Source: Clostridia bacterium (GTDB lineage Bacteria > Bacillota_A > Clostridia > TANB77 > CAG-508). From it: DNA of 43,008 bases. Shown in pieces: positions 42,934 to 43,008 of this stretch. Every line of letters begins with the position of its first letter. Positions within the stretch are counted from its first letter, which is position 1. Where the stretch lies: NCBI GenBank assembly GCA_017475185.1, contig JAFVGB010000025.1, positions 1 through 43,008 of the forward strand. Reading direction: 5' to 3'. Both the position numbers and the translations under genes were made by a program. The notes beneath the pieces were generated by a model. The model was not told where the DNA came from. It was given only the letters and a program-made list of their open reading frames with translations, and ran no database searches.

Positions 42934-43008
<75 letters not shown>

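Overview
The window is AT-rich DNA from a spore-forming, low-GC Gram-positive bacterium of the class Clostridia. The evidence is PolC-type DNA polymerase, sporulation genes (ylbJ, spoIIM), a T-box leader on argS, CarD, strong AGGAGG ribosome sites and codon use dominated by A/T. It looks like an uncultured gut-type lineage, but I cannot name a genus. The sequence opens inside a 309-bp inverted repeat and stops exactly at the 5' end of a tRNA, which resembles contig edges.

Layout. 0.4-2.4 kb: membrane protein, GNAT acetyltransferase, ZIP metal transporter. 2.5-7.5 kb: information-processing block with dut, carD, dnaG, a housekeeping sigma factor carrying an unexpected N-terminal PASTA domain, and a small charged protein. 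7.6-9.1 kb: tRNA-Met, a small protein and ylbJ on the minus strand. 9.2-17 kb: TSCPD protein, mfd, rRNA methyltransferase (SpoU), two small minus-strand genes, aspS. 17-21.6 kb: a 270-bp palindromic element, then a cell-envelope cluster (NAGPA-type glycosidase, anchored protein, glycosyltransferase-GtrA fusion, PAP2 phosphatase). 21.8-33.2 kb: polC, a small protein, DUF1294, guaB, a fused uracil permease-uracil phosphoribosyltransferase behind a pyrimidine-type attenuator, and T-box-argS. 33.3-38.9 kb: spoIIM, xerD, a manganese-type riboswitch with a P-type ATPase, and a transglutaminase-like protein. 38.9-43 kb: accessory genes (TetR/HXXEE pair, nucleotidyltransferase, PadR/hydrolase operon, DUF4177) and two tRNA-Gly genes.

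The most striking signal links distant parts of the window. Three otherwise intact genes (ZIP transporter, ylbJ and the essential polC) each carry one extra C directly before a conserved glycine codon. In each case the codon met in frame is CGG, followed by A or C. In my by-eye scan CGG is otherwise nearly absent as a codon: I found three other in-frame cases, all in small or accessory genes. At 40848-40921 there is a tRNA-Gly whose anticodon UCC is followed by G37 instead of the usual A, giving a four-base UCCG complementary to CGGA. A normal tRNA-Gly(UCC) with A37 lies 2 kb away. Together these suggest quadruplet decoding of CGGN as glycine by a dedicated tRNA. Coincident mutations or systematic sequencing errors remain the main alternatives.

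Several genes carry readable control: T-box (argS), yybP-ykoY Mn2+ riboswitch (P-type ATPase), a leader-peptide attenuator (uracil uptake/salvage), a palindromic operator candidate (PadR), and very short upstream reading frames overlapping or preceding real starts.
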